Origin: Pseudonocardia humida
Lineage (GTDB): Bacteria > Actinomycetota > Actinomycetes > Mycobacteriales > Pseudonocardiaceae
Direction of reading: 5' to 3'
Assembly (NCBI RefSeq): GCF_023898865.1
Contig: NZ_JAGSOV010000033.1
Location: forward strand, 1 to 64,000
Length of the DNA: 64,000 nt
The notes under the pieces were generated by a model. That model worked only from the letters and a program-made list of their open reading frames with translations, did no database searches and had not been told where the DNA came from. Both the position numbers and the translations under genes were made by a program. Shown here one piece after another: positions 1-8,173 of the stretch. Every line of letters starts with the position of its first letter. Within the stretch, counting starts at the first letter, position 1.

Positions 1-28
1 CGGCCTCCCCGCCGCCGGCCGCCCGGGC

Positions 29-50
29 GGGGCCCCCGCCGCGGGGCCCC
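29..50. terminator. GC hairpin downstream of the DUF397 gene
   Basis: The arms GGCCCC (31-36) and GGGGCC (43-48) are complementary across a short loop, about 14 bases beyond the DUF397 stop on the minus strand. No T-tract follows, as is common for actinobacterial hairpins. Terminator function is inferred from position only. Confidence 0.3.
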
Positions 51-61
51 CGGACCGGTGC

Positions 62-322
62 TCAGCCCAGCTGGACGACCGGCCGGCCGGTGGGCAGCGC
101 GAACTCGTCGCGCTGCATGCCGACCACGAACGCCGCCCACTCGGCCGGCGTGAAGACGAGCGCGGGACCGGCCGGATGGCGCGAGTTGCGCACCGCGACC
201 TCGCCGCTGCCGAGCATTGCCACCTCCACGCAATTGCCCAGCTGGCCGCTGGCGCTGCTGCGGCGCCAGTCCGCGTCGGGGAACGATGAAGCCGAGGAAC
301 CGTTCCGGTCGTCGCTCGTCAT
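62..322 (-). CDS. DUF397 (BldB-like) small regulatory protein
   Basis: An 86-residue protein with the DUF397 signature: WRRSSASGQLGNCVEVA, then VAVRNSRHPAGP and FTPAEWAAFV. The ATG at 322 is preferred over the longer reading frame because GGGAGG lies just upstream and the family starts shortly before the WRKSS-like motif. DUF397 proteins (BldB is the best known) usually pair with an XRE regulator such as WhiJ, but no XRE gene adjoins this one inside the window. The upstream neighbour is instead a divergent Cys-motif protein, so this looks like an orphan or the partner lies to the left. A TAGCGT -10 at 368-363 and several palindromes lie upstream. Confidence 0.9.
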   Translation of the reverse strand: MTSDDRNGSSASSFPDADWRRSSASGQLGNCVEVAMLGSGEVAVRNSRHPAGPALVFTPAEWAAFVVGMQRDEFALPTGRPVVQLG

Positions 323-362
323 GTGGCCTCCCGTAAGGCCGTGGTGCCCTTGTGCGGAACCG

Positions 363-403
363 ACGCTAGCACAGCGCGGATGCACAGCCCAGATGCACGT
401 GCA
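363..403 (-). promoter_or_regulatory. Probable DUF397 promoter with palindrome TGCACGTGCA
   Basis: On the minus strand TAGCGT (368-363) fits the actinobacterial -10 pattern TAnnnT about 40 bases before the DUF397 ATG. A perfect 10-base palindrome TGCACGTGCA (394-403) lies where the -35 region or an upstream operator would be. The 11-base ATGCACGTGCA starting at 393 recurs at 527-537 next to the divergent gene, suggesting one regulator acts on both sides. Confidence 0.5.
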
Positions 404-494
404 CGGATTCTGTGCGCGCGAACGGCAGCGGGATCAGCACATGGAGTGGTCGATCTGGCGCCCGGGCGGGAACACCTGATACGTCGTGTGCTGG

Positions 495-538
495 TCAGAG
501 CGCTCTGATGTACTGCGTCAGTACATATGCACGTGCAT
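495..538. promoter_or_regulatory. Three contiguous palindromes in the divergent intergenic region
   Basis: Three perfect palindromes sit end to end: TCAGAGCGCTCTGA (495-508), ATGTACTG-CGT-CAGTACAT (508-526) and ATGCACGTGCAT (527-538). The stretch is clearly less GC-rich than the coding DNA around it. It lies between the divergent DUF397 gene and the small protein gene, and its last palindrome covers one possible ATG of the latter. This is most simply an operator array for a dimeric repressor; the regulator is not identifiable from this window. Confidence 0.6.
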
Positions 539-841
539 CCGTCGCGTGCACGTAAAATGTGCATCTGCGGCTTGCATGAGCAGTCCGTAACCGGCACACT
601 GCGTTCCGTGCAGAATCCGGCATCGGGCGAACCGACCACGACCATCCGCGGCATCGCCGAGGCGTTGGCGGGATCGCTGCCGGACGCCGCCGTGGACCGC
701 ATCCTCGACGAGCACGCCCCGGACTCCACCGGGCACTGCCGCGGGTGCCGCTTCCCGACCACGGCCTCGCCGGTGTGGCCGTGCCGGCTCTGGGCGATCG
801 CCGACGAGCTGCGGCGGCTGCACCCGACCCGCCGGGGCTGA
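527..841 (+). CDS. Small Cys-motif hypothetical protein
   Basis: The longest frame gives 104 residues. The conserved-looking part is the C-terminal half, with HCRGCRFPTT followed by WPCRLWAIADELRRL, i.e. a CxxC plus a third Cys about 14 residues on, reminiscent of small actinobacterial proteins found beside DUF397/XRE pairs. The start is uncertain: ATG 527, ATG 557 and GTG 608 are all in frame and none has a convincing ribosome binding site. The first about 27 residues are Cys/His/Arg-rich and may not be translated, since they overlap the palindrome region. A possible zinc-binding or redox role is only suggested by the cysteines. I do not recognise a named family. Confidence 0.6.
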   Translation: MHVHPSRARKMCICGLHEQSVTGTLRSVQNPASGEPTTTIRGIAEALAGSLPDAAVDRILDEHAPDSTGHCRGCRFPTTASPVWPCRLWAIADELRRLHPTRRG

Positions 842-871
842 TCCGGCTCCGGCCGCGCCCGCCGGATCAGC
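837..871. terminator. 11-bp stem hairpin at the stop codon
   Basis: GCTGATCCGGC (837-847) and GCCGGATCAGC (861-871) form a perfect 11-base stem around a 13-base loop, with the stop codon of the small protein inside the left arm. There is no T-tract. This is a probable factor-independent-like terminator isolating the gene from the reductase downstream. Confidence 0.55.
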
Positions 872-956
872 CCGATCCCGCTGTCGAATCCGGCGGTCGT
901 CGTTCGCCGTGTCGATGAGGGCACCGCCGAGGTGCCCCGCGACGAGGAGGAACGGC

Positions 957-1583
957 ATGCGCAAGCTGGTGGTGACGGCGTTCGCGACGCTGGACGGGGT
1001 CGTGCAGTCGCCCGGCGGCCCCGACGAGGACCGCGACGGCGGGTTCGCGCACGGCGGGTGGGCCGTGCCCGGGATCGACGAGCAGGTGCTCGCCGTGATG
1101 GGGGAGCTGACCGGGAGGGCGGGTGCGCTGCTGCTCGGGCGGCGGACCTACGACATCTTCGCGGCCACCTGGCCGCTGGCCGGGGCCGACGACCCGCTCG
1201 GCGCCCGGATGAACGAGCTGCCCAAGCACGTGGTCTCCCGGACGCCCCGCGTCCTGACCTGGACCAACGCGACCCAGCTCGACGGTGGGGTCGCCGAGGC
1301 GGTGGCGGAGCTCAAGGGCGAGCCGGGCGGTGAGATCCAGGTGCACGGCAGCGGCGCACTGGTGCAGGCGCTGCTCACCCACGACCTCGTCGACGAGCTG
1401 CACCTGCTGGTGTTCCCGGTGCTGCTGGGCACCGGCAAGCGCCTGTTCGGCGGCGGGACGGTGCCCGTCGGGCTGCGGCTCGTCTCCGCCACGACGACCG
1501 CGACCGGCGTCGTCATCGCGGCGTACGCCCGCGGCGGCGGGGTCGAATACGGTGCCATGGGCCCGGAGACCGGGAACTGGTGA
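957..1583 (+). CDS. Dihydrofolate reductase-family protein (RibD C-terminal fold)
   Basis: A 208-residue cytosolic protein of the DHFR/RibD-C superfamily: it opens MRKLVVTAFATLDGVV, has the conserved LLLGRRTYDIFAATWP segment, and ends in a HLLVFPVLLGTGKRLFG block typical of the family. Such proteins are presumed NADPH-dependent reductases of unknown substrate. The ATG at 957 was chosen because GAGGAGG precedes it; the longer in-frame start at 909 lacks a site and would add unrelated residues. It precedes the DGPF/YCII and ECF42 sigma genes by 25 bases, and DHFR-like and DGPF genes are typical companions of this sigma group, so co-transcription is likely. Confidence 0.88.
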   Translation: MRKLVVTAFATLDGVVQSPGGPDEDRDGGFAHGGWAVPGIDEQVLAVMGELTGRAGALLLGRRTYDIFAATWPLAGADDPLGARMNELPKHVVSRTPRVLTWTNATQLDGGVAEAVAELKGEPGGEIQVHGSGALVQALLTHDLVDELHLLVFPVLLGTGKRLFGGGTVPVGLRLVSATTTATGVVIAAYARGGGVEYGAMGPETGNW

Positions 1584-1608
1584 GCGACCCGACCGGACAG
1601 GACGAGCG

Positions 1609-1944
1609 ATGCCGCAGTACGCGATTCTGATCTACGAGACCGAGCTCCCCGGCGGGGTGGCCGACATCCCGCCCGAGGTCATGGAGGCCAACATGGCGGT
1701 CGAGGGCGAGATCGCCGCGATGGGCGCGCGGGTGGTGTACGAGCCCGCGCTCCAGCCCGCCTCGACCGCCCGCACGATCCACCGCGATGGCCTGGTCACC
1801 GACGGGCCGTTCCTGGAGACCAAGGAGGTCATCGCCGGGTTCTTCGTGGTCGAGGCGGCCGACCTCGAGCAGGCCGTGGCCATCGGCAGGCTGTTGCCGA
1901 TCATGGACGGGGCGGTCGAGGTGCGGCCCCTGCTGGCGATGTGA
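1609..1944 (+). CDS. YCII/DGPF-domain protein
   Basis: A 111-residue protein beginning MPQYAILIYETE and carrying the hallmark DGPFLETKEVIAGFFVVE motif (around residues 65-82) of YCII-related DGPF proteins. The function is unproven; the family has a dimeric alpha-beta barrel fold with a conserved His/Asp. Its stop codon overlaps the GTG of the following sigma factor (GTGA), so the two are translationally coupled. The pairing is the recognised signature of ECF42 sigma factors, whose known targets are DGPF genes. No clear upstream promoter separates it from the reductase. Confidence 0.9.
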   Translation: MPQYAILIYETELPGGVADIPPEVMEANMAVEGEIAAMGARVVYEPALQPASTARTIHRDGLVTDGPFLETKEVIAGFFVVEAADLEQAVAIGRLLPIMDGAVEVRPLLAM

Positions 1945-3248
1945 CCGCGGTGCCCGCCACCGGGGCGGGCGCTGCCGCCCGGCGGGCCGTGGCCGACGCG
2001 CACCGTCACGAGTGGGCCGCCGTGCTCGCCGCGACGGTGCGCGTCACCCGCGATCTCGACCTCGCCGAGGAGTGCGTCCAGGACGCCTACGCGGCCGCGC
2101 TCGACTCGTGGCCGCGCACCGGGGTCCCGGCCCGCCCGGCGGCCTGGCTGACCACCGCCGCCCGGCACAACGCCCTGGACGCCCTGCGCCGGGCCGGGAC
2201 CCTGCGGACCAAGCTGCACCTGCTGGTCGAGCCGCCAGCCGGGACGGGGGAGCCCGACCTGCCGGGCGATCCCGTGGTGCACGACGACCGGCTCCGGCTG
2301 GTCTTCCTGTGCTGCCACCCCGCGCTGGCCCCCGAGGCCCAGGTGGCCCTGACCATGCGGCTGGCCTGCGGCGTGCCCACCCCGGACGTGGCCGCGGCGT
2401 TCCTGGTCCCGGTGGCGACCATGGCCGCCCGCCTCACCCGGGCGAAGAAGAAGATCGTCGCGGCCCGGATCCCGTTCCGGATGCCCCCGGCCGCCGAGCT
2501 CCCCGACCGGCTCGACGCCGCCCTGTCCGCGGTGCACCTGCAGTTCACCACCGGCCACACCGCCCCGGCCGGCCCCGTGCTCACCCGCGACGACGTCGCC
2601 GGGCGCGCCGTCGACCTGGCCCGCCTGCTGCACGCCCTGATGCCCGACGAGCGGGAGGTCCGCGGCCTGCTGGCGCTGCTGCTGGCCAACCACGCCCGCC
2701 GCGGTACCCGCACCGCGCCCGACGGCCGGTTGCTGCTGCTCGCCGAGCAGGACCGCTCGGCCTGGGACCACGAGCTCATCGCCGAGGCCGATGCGCTCGT
2801 GGTCGGCGCGCTGCGCGGCGGGCGCCCCGGGCGCTTCGCGCTGCAGGCCGCCATCGCCACCCTGCACGCGTCGGCGCCGAGCTACGGGGCCACCGACTGG
2901 GCGCAGATCCTTCAGCTCTACGACGAGCTCGCCCGGGTGTGGCCCACCCCGGTAGTGGCGCTCAACCGGGCGGTCGCGGTCGCGATGGTCGACGGGCCCG
3001 CGGCCGGGCTGGCCCGGGTGGAGGAGCTGGACCGGGAGGGCGGCCTGGCCGGGTACCGCTACCTCCCGGCCGTGCGGGCCGACCTGCTGCGCCGGTTGGG
3101 GCGCGCCGCGGAGGCCGCGGCGGAGTACGAGCGGGCCGCGGCGATGGCCGACAACGAGGCCGAGCGCCAGTTCCTGCGGGACCGGCGCTCGGAGCTCGGC
3201 CCGTCCGCGAGTCGGCCCGGGCCGCTGCAGCACGGGGACCGGCGGTGA
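1941..3248 (+). CDS. ECF42-type RNA polymerase sigma factor with long C-terminal extension
   Basis: A 435-residue protein. Sigma region 2 covers roughly residues 20-85 (DLDLAEECVQDAYAAALDSWP), region 4 roughly 115-180 with a helix-turn-helix around VATMAARLTRAKKKI. A C-terminal extension of about 230 residues follows (DUF6596/TPR-like helices, e.g. RFALQAAIATLHASAP). Long TPR-bearing tails and an adjacent DGPF gene define group ECF42, in which the tail is needed for activity and no anti-sigma factor is encoded; none is seen here either. The GTG start at 1941 gives a 4-base overlap with the DGPF gene. It probably directs transcription of its own operon. Its stop lies inside a 13-base tandem repeat leading into the MFS gene. 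Confidence 0.92.
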   Translation: MTAVPATGAGAAARRAVADAHRHEWAAVLAATVRVTRDLDLAEECVQDAYAAALDSWPRTGVPARPAAWLTTAARHNALDALRRAGTLRTKLHLLVEPPAGTGEPDLPGDPVVHDDRLRLVFLCCHPALAPEAQVALTMRLACGVPTPDVAAAFLVPVATMAARLTRAKKKIVAARIPFRMPPAAELPDRLDAALSAVHLQFTTGHTAPAGPVLTRDDVAGRAVDLARLLHALMPDEREVRGLLALLLANHARRGTRTAPDGRLLLLAEQDRSAWDHELIAEADALVVGALRGGRPGRFALQAAIATLHASAPSYGATDWAQILQLYDELARVWPTPVVALNRAVAVAMVDGPAAGLARVEELDREGGLAGYRYLPAVRADLLRRLGRAAEAAAEYERAAAMADNEAERQFLRDRRSELGPSASRPGPLQHGDRR

Positions 3249-3283
3249 TCGACGGCGGTGATCGACGGCGGTGATCGACGAGG
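3245..3283 (+). repeat. Three near-identical 13-base units spanning the sigma stop and MFS start
   Basis: GTGATCGACGGCG occurs at 3245-3257 and 3258-3270 and, with two changes at its end, at 3271-3283. Each unit begins with GTG, and because 13 is not a multiple of 3 the three GTGs are in different frames. Only the last (3271) opens the MFS gene. The first unit contains the sigma factor stop codon. Copy-number change would alter the stop-to-start distance without changing either protein. Confidence 0.85.
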
Positions 3284-4518
3284 TGCCGCTGCGCCGCAAC
3301 ACGCGGTTCCAGCTGCTGTGGATCGGCGGCGCGGTGTCCCAGCTGGGCACCGAGATGACCAGGCTCGCGATGCCCCTGCTGGTACTCGGGCTCACCGGCT
3401 CGCCCGCCGCGGCGGGGCTGGTGGCGGGGGCGGCGGTGGCCGGGCGGATGGTGGCGCTGGTGCCGGCGGGGGTGTGGGTCGACCGGTGGGACCGGCGGCG
3501 CACGCTCGTCGCCGCCCAGGCCGCCCGGGTGGTCTGCGCGGTCGTCCTGCTGGGGCTGGTGGCCACCGGCGCGCCGCCGGTGTGGGCGCCGGCGCTGCTC
3601 GGCAGCCTGGACGGGGTCGGGGCGACGTTCACCGACCTCGTGCGCTCCGCCTCGATCCGCGGGCTCGTGCCGCCCACCCAGCTGCGCACCGCCTACGTCC
3701 AGGAGGAGGCCCGCACCCACGCGGCCTGGCTCGCGGGGCCGCCGATCGGCGGGCTGCTGTACGCGGTCGCCCCGGTGCTGCCGTTCGCGGTCGACGCCGT
3801 CACCTTCGCGGTCGCGCTGGTCTGCGCGGCGGCGGCCCCGGTGCCGCGCAAACCTGCGGTGGTCGTCGTCGAGCGCGGCACGGGTGGGCGGAGCATGCGC
3901 CGGGAGGCGGCGGACGTGCTGCGCCGGCTGTGGCGCCGTCCGGGGCTGCGGGCGGTCTACGGGGTGCTGGCCGCGCTGAACCTGCTCGGCGGGGCGTTCA
4001 TGATCCCGCTGATCGCGCTGGTCTCCGAGCGGGGCGGCGGAGCGGCGGCCACCGGCGCGGTGCTGGCCGGCGCCGGGATCGGCGGCCTGGTCGGCTCGCT
4101 GCTGGCCGGGCGCGTCGGCGGCCTGCTGCCGGTCGGCCCGCTGATGCTGGTCGTGGTGGCGGTGTTCGGGACCGTCGTGGCGGCGATGGCCCTGCCGTTC
4201 GGCCCGTGGTGGCCCGTGGTGCCGCTGGCGGTGGTCACGCCGGCCAGCCCGGTGGTCAACGTGGTGATGAACGAGGTCACCGCGCGGCTGGTGCCCGAGG
4301 ACGTGCTCGGGCGGGTCGACGCCGTGCTCACCCCGGTGGCCAGGGACACGGCGCCGGTGGGGCCCGTGCTGGGCGGGGCGCTGGCCGCCGGGTTCGGCGC
4401 GGGCCCGGCGCTCGTGCTCGTCGGGGCGGCCCTGCTGGTGGCGGTCGGGCTCGCCGCGACCGCCGCCGAGCTGCGCCGCTTCACCGGGGCCGACCCCGGC
4501 CCGGTCAGCTCGCCGTGA
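3271..4518 (+). CDS. MFS transporter (EntS/MFS_3-like exporter)
   Basis: A 415-residue integral membrane protein with about 12 predicted helices. After a short cytosolic start (RNTRFQLLWIGGAVSQLG) it shows the VDRWDRRRTLVAAQ loop between helices 2 and 3 and the VQEEARTHAAWLAGPPIGG segment typical of the MFS_3/enterobactin-exporter-like branch. Substrate is unknown; small drugs or siderophore-like compounds are family precedents. Start is the third GTG of the 13-base repeat, 22 bases after the sigma factor stop, so it is probably the last gene of the ECF42 operon. Its 3' end overlaps by 14 bases a decayed reading frame on the other strand. Confidence 0.85.
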   Translation: MIDEVPLRRNTRFQLLWIGGAVSQLGTEMTRLAMPLLVLGLTGSPAAAGLVAGAAVAGRMVALVPAGVWVDRWDRRRTLVAAQAARVVCAVVLLGLVATGAPPVWAPALLGSLDGVGATFTDLVRSASIRGLVPPTQLRTAYVQEEARTHAAWLAGPPIGGLLYAVAPVLPFAVDAVTFAVALVCAAAAPVPRKPAVVVVERGTGGRSMRREAADVLRRLWRRPGLRAVYGVLAALNLLGGAFMIPLIALVSERGGGAAATGAVLAGAGIGGLVGSLLAGRVGGLLPVGPLMLVVVAVFGTVVAAMALPFGPWWPVVPLAVVTPASPVVNVVMNEVTARLVPEDVLGRVDAVLTPVARDTAPVGPVLGGALAAGFGAGPALVLVGAALLVAVGLAATAAELRRFTGADPGPVSSP

Positions 4519-4660
4519 CGCCGTCGACCAGCTCGCGCAGGATGTCGGCGGGCCCGGCGTGCGGGAGGTCTCCTCGACCAGGTGCGCCCACGACGGGGCG
4601 CAGCGCGACCCGCTCGAACCCCCCGGTCGTGGTAGGCGTGCACCGGCGCGGGCGCGCCGG
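4505..4660 (-). pseudogene. Frameshifted C-terminal gene remnant
   Basis: Three minus-strand frames each hold a short protein-like piece in order: VHAYHDRG, then FERVALRPVVGA, then HLVEET, then AGPADILRELVDGVTAS before a stop at 4505-4507. Joined, they read like the end of one ordinary protein, so I read this as a relic with about three frameshifts. The family is not recognised. The N-terminal part would lie where the GGDEF gene now begins and is not seen. Confidence 0.4.
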
Positions 4661-4686
4661 GGGCGGGACAATCCCCGGGAACGACC

Positions 4687-6669
4687 ATGGGGGTGCGCGT
4701 GACGGGTGCGGTGACCGCGGAGGAGATCGCGCAGCGCGCGACCGTGGGTCTCGTCGTCGTGCGCGACGGCGCGACCGAGTGGTGCAACGCGGCCGCGCGG
4801 GACCTCGTGGCGCGGCACGGCGGCTCGTGGACCGCGGACGACGCGGCGGTCCGCCGGGTGGTCGAGGTGGCGCCGGGCGCGGTGCGGGCGTTGGTCCGCT
4901 GGTCGCCGCCGGGCGGGGGTGTGCGGCTCTGGCAGGTCTCCTGCACCGCGCTGGGCTCGCCGGGTCGCCTGCTCTACGAGATCGCCGACCACACCGCGCC
5001 CCCGACCGGCGAGCGGCCGCTCGGCATGGCCGACCCGCACTGGCGGCTGGACCGCCTCGAGGCACTGGCCCGGATGGGTTCCTGGGTGTGGCACGTGGCC
5101 GACGGCCGCGTGGAGTGGTCCGAGGCGCTGCTGGCGATGTTCGGCCTCCCGCCGGGAGAGGTGCTGGAGTACGACGGGTTCAGGGCGCTGGTGCACCCCG
5201 ACGACCTGCCCATGATCGACGCCGCGATCGCCGAGGGCATGGCGACCGGGTTGCCGTTCACCTACACCCACCGGATGGTCGTCGGCGGCTCCGTCGAGCG
5301 GATCTTCGAGTGCCACGGCGAGGTCTTCCGGGACCCCGACGGTGTCCCGTCGCGGGTGCTGGGCACCGCGCGCGACGTCACCGAGGAGCACCGGGCCCGC
5401 ACCGAGCTGGCCTACCTCGCCGAGCACGACCCGCTGACCGGCATCGCGAACCGGCGCGGCATCACCGCGCGGTTGGCGCAGTGCGCGGCGGGCCCGGCGG
5501 GCGCCACCTTGCTGCTGATCGACGTCGACCACTTCAAGGACGTCAACGACCTGCGCGGGCACGCGGTGGGCGACCGGGTGATCCGACGCGTCGCCGAGAC
5601 GGTGTCCGCGCAGCTGGAAGCCGGTGCGCTGCTCGGGCGGCTGGGCGGGGACGAGTTCGCGGCGGTGCTGCCGCGCTGCGACCCGGCGGCGGGGATCGCG
5701 CTGGGCGAGCGGCTGTGCGACGCCGTGGCCGGCGATCGCGTCCTGGTGCAGGGCCAGGCGGCGGTACGCACGACCGTCAGCGTCGGGGTGGCCGCCGTGC
5801 CGCGCGGGGACGGCGTGGAGGCCGGCCTGGCCCGCGCCGACCTGGCGCTCTACGCGGCCAAGAACGCCGGGCGCAACCGGGCCCGGCTGTTCGCCCCCGA
5901 CCAGTACACGCAGGCCGTGGCCCGGGTGGGCGTGCTGCAGCGGGTCGGCGACGCGCTGGACGGCGCGGCGATGCAGCTGGACGCGCAGCCGATCGTCGAC
6001 CTGGCCACCGGTCGGGCGAGCCGTCGCGAGCTGCTGATCAGGCTGCGCGACGGGTTGGACCCGCAGCTGGGTCCGGCCGAGTTCCTGCCCGCCGCCGAGC
6101 GCACCGACCTGGTGCTGCGCCTCGACCGCTGGGTGCTCGGGCACGCCGTGCGGATCCTGGCCGGTCCCATGGCACGCGCCCGCGAGCTGCGGCTGGAGGT
6201 CAACATCTCGGCGCGGTCGTTGGAGGACGACGAGCTGGGCGACTGGGTGCTCGCCGAGCTGCGGGCGTGCTCGGTCGAGCCCGGCCGGCTCGGGCTGGAG
6301 ATCACCGAGACGACCGCGATCACCAACCTGGACGCGGCCAAGCGCCTGGTCGGGCGGCTGACCGCGGCGGGGTGCGGCTTCTCGTTGGACGACTTCGGTG
6401 CGGGGTTCGGGTCGTTCTCGCACCTCAAGCACCTGCCCTTCACCGCGGTGAAGATCGCCGGGGAGTTCGTCCGGCAGCTGGACACCGACCCGGTCGACCG
6501 GGCACTGGTGAGCGCGGTGGTCGGGGTCGCGCAGCAGCTGGGGATGCGCACCGTGGCCGAGCAGGTCGACCGCCCCGAGCTGGTCACGGTGCTGCGCGAG
6601 CTCGGGGTGGACGACGGGCAGGGCTACCACCTGGGTCGACCGCGGCCCATCGCAGAGCTGTTCGACTGA
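4687..6669 (+). CDS. PAS-GGDEF-EAL cyclic-di-GMP signalling protein
   Basis: A 660-residue, apparently soluble protein. An N-terminal PAS-like region (about 10-115) precedes a clearer PAS domain (about 118-240, ending RDVTEEHRARTELA). The diguanylate cyclase domain has an intact GGDEF at residues 320-324 and the HDPLTGIANRRG start. The phosphodiesterase domain has E448-L-L where EAL is usual, EITET, DDFG at 568-571, K589, and GQGYHLGRP, but the usual KID is KIA (A591) and AEGVE is AEQVD. The cyclase therefore looks competent, while the phosphodiesterase is possibly weakened. No transmembrane segment is evident. Start could also be GTG 4699. It is a single gene, convergent with the flavoprotein. 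Confidence 0.93.
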   Translation: MGVRVTGAVTAEEIAQRATVGLVVVRDGATEWCNAAARDLVARHGGSWTADDAAVRRVVEVAPGAVRALVRWSPPGGGVRLWQVSCTALGSPGRLLYEIADHTAPPTGERPLGMADPHWRLDRLEALARMGSWVWHVADGRVEWSEALLAMFGLPPGEVLEYDGFRALVHPDDLPMIDAAIAEGMATGLPFTYTHRMVVGGSVERIFECHGEVFRDPDGVPSRVLGTARDVTEEHRARTELAYLAEHDPLTGIANRRGITARLAQCAAGPAGATLLLIDVDHFKDVNDLRGHAVGDRVIRRVAETVSAQLEAGALLGRLGGDEFAAVLPRCDPAAGIALGERLCDAVAGDRVLVQGQAAVRTTVSVGVAAVPRGDGVEAGLARADLALYAAKNAGRNRARLFAPDQYTQAVARVGVLQRVGDALDGAAMQLDAQPIVDLATGRASRRELLIRLRDGLDPQLGPAEFLPAAERTDLVLRLDRWVLGHAVRILAGPMARARELRLEVNISARSLEDDELGDWVLAELRACSVEPGRLGLEITETTAITNLDAAKRLVGRLTAAGCGFSLDDFGAGFGSFSHLKHLPFTAVKIAGEFVRQLDTDPVDRALVSAVVGVAQQLGMRTVAEQVDRPELVTVLRELGVDDGQGYHLGRPRPIAELFD

Positions 6670-6677
6670 CGGGCTGC

Positions 6678-8108
6678 TCAGGCGGGGGACTGCGCGAACG
6701 CGAGTACGCGGTCGGGGTCGTAGCGCTCGACGGTCGCGCGCAGCCGGGCCAGGTTGGCGCCGTAGTAGGCGCTGGCCCAGTCGGGCATGGCGGGGTCGAT
6801 GTAGTTGACGTAGCCGGTGGCGCCGGTGAGCGCGCCCAGCCCGTCCCGGACCTCGGCCACGGCGGTGGTGGCCGGGCCCGGGTCGCCGCTGACGGAGGCG
6901 TAGACCTGCGCGCTCGCGAACGCGGTGCGGTGCGGGAAGGCCGTCTCGGCGGGGTCGACCCGTCCCGCGGCCCCGCCCAGGGCGTCGAGCAGCACGGCGA
7001 TGCCCGAGGCCCGGTCCAGCAGGGCGACCAGCTTCGCCGGCTCGGGCAGGGGAGCGGGCAGCACGCGGGAGGAGGCGACGAAGGTCTCCCGGTCGCTGCC
7101 GCCGGCGAACCACCGCATCGCCGCGAGGTAGTCCTTGGTCGACACCACCGCCGACGACGGCGCCGGTGCGCCGGCCAGCAGCCCGGCGAGCTGGTCGCGG
7201 CAGGCGCTCTCCCCGCCGAGGAACGACCCCGCGATCCGCGCGCCCGGCGGCGACCCGGAGCTCAGCGCGCAGGTCGACCACAGCTCGTCGGGCGCCGCGG
7301 CGGCCCAGGCCTGCCAGGCGGGCAGCACGTCGGCGGCGGCACCGGCCGCGAAGCGCAGGGAGAACACGGTGACCGTCGGCGCGGCCTCGGTGGCGAACTC
7401 GAACGACGTCACCACGGCCGCGTTGCCGCCGCCCCCGCCGCGCAGCGCCCAGAACAGGTCGGGGTCGTCGCGCCCGGAGACCGTGCGCAGCGTCGAGTCG
7501 GGGGTGACGACCTGCGCGGAGACGAGCCGGTCGCAGGTCAGGCCGTAGGCGCGGGTGAGCACGCCGATGCCCCCGCCCAGGGTGAGCCCGGCGACGCCCA
7601 CGCTCGGGCACGACCCGGCAGGCAGGGCCCGCCCGGCGCCGCCCACCGCGGCGTAGACGTCGCCCAGCCGGGCGCCCGCGCCGATCGTGGCCGTGCCGTC
7701 GGCGCCGACCGCCACCCCGGCCAGGGCGGCCACGTCGATCACCAGGCCGCCGTCGGGCACGCTGTAGCCCGCGTAGCTGTGCCCGCCGCTGCGGGCCGCG
7801 ACCGGCACCCCGGCCGTCCGGGCGAACTCCAGGCAGGCCTGCACGTCGGCGGGGTTCGCGCAGGCCGCGACCGCGGCCGGGCGCCGCCCGTCGAACAGGG
7901 TGTTGTGGGAGAGGCGGGCGGTGTCGTACCGGGGATCGCCCGGCAGCACGAGCGCCCCGGCCAGCCGGGCGCGCAACGGCTCCCAGTCGGGTGGCGGCCG
8001 GTCGGGGACGCCGACCGCCCCGGACGAGGCGACCGCGGGCGCGCAGCCGGTGATCCCCGCGACCGCGAGCGCGGCGGCGCCCAGCACCGCGCGCCGGCTG
8101 ACGGCCAT
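6678..8108 (-). CDS. Secreted FAD-linked oxidase, berberine-bridge type
   Basis: A 476-residue protein with a twin-arginine leader (SRRAVLG, residues 4-10) followed by a possible lipobox ITGC (C22), so it is exported folded and perhaps lipid-anchored. The FAD_binding_4 domain has ARSGGHSYAG with H110, and AGSCPSVGVAG with C167: the His and Cys that give bicovalent flavin attachment in berberine-bridge-like oxidases. The C-terminal BBE segment is YVNYIDPAMPDWASAYYG. Family members oxidise sugars, alcohols or secondary metabolites with oxygen; the substrate here is unknown. The upstream region contains a TTACC-N4-GGTGA element (8174-8187) resembling those of the envelope locus. Confidence 0.93.
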   Translation of the reverse strand: MAVSRRAVLGAAALAVAGITGCAPAVASSGAVGVPDRPPPDWEPLRARLAGALVLPGDPRYDTARLSHNTLFDGRRPAAVAACANPADVQACLEFARTAGVPVAARSGGHSYAGYSVPDGGLVIDVAALAGVAVGADGTATIGAGARLGDVYAAVGGAGRALPAGSCPSVGVAGLTLGGGIGVLTRAYGLTCDRLVSAQVVTPDSTLRTVSGRDDPDLFWALRGGGGGNAAVVTSFEFATEAAPTVTVFSLRFAAGAAADVLPAWQAWAAAAPDELWSTCALSSGSPPGARIAGSFLGGESACRDQLAGLLAGAPAPSSAVVSTKDYLAAMRWFAGGSDRETFVASSRVLPAPLPEPAKLVALLDRASGIAVLLDALGGAAGRVDPAETAFPHRTAFASAQVYASVSGDPGPATTAVAEVRDGLGALTGATGYVNYIDPAMPDWASAYYGANLARLRATVERYDPDRVLAFAQSPA

Positions 8109-8173
8109 CGATCGCTCCCCCCGACCCCGCGATCGTGCCCGAAGCCCGGGGCGCCGCGCAGCCCGGTGCTCCC

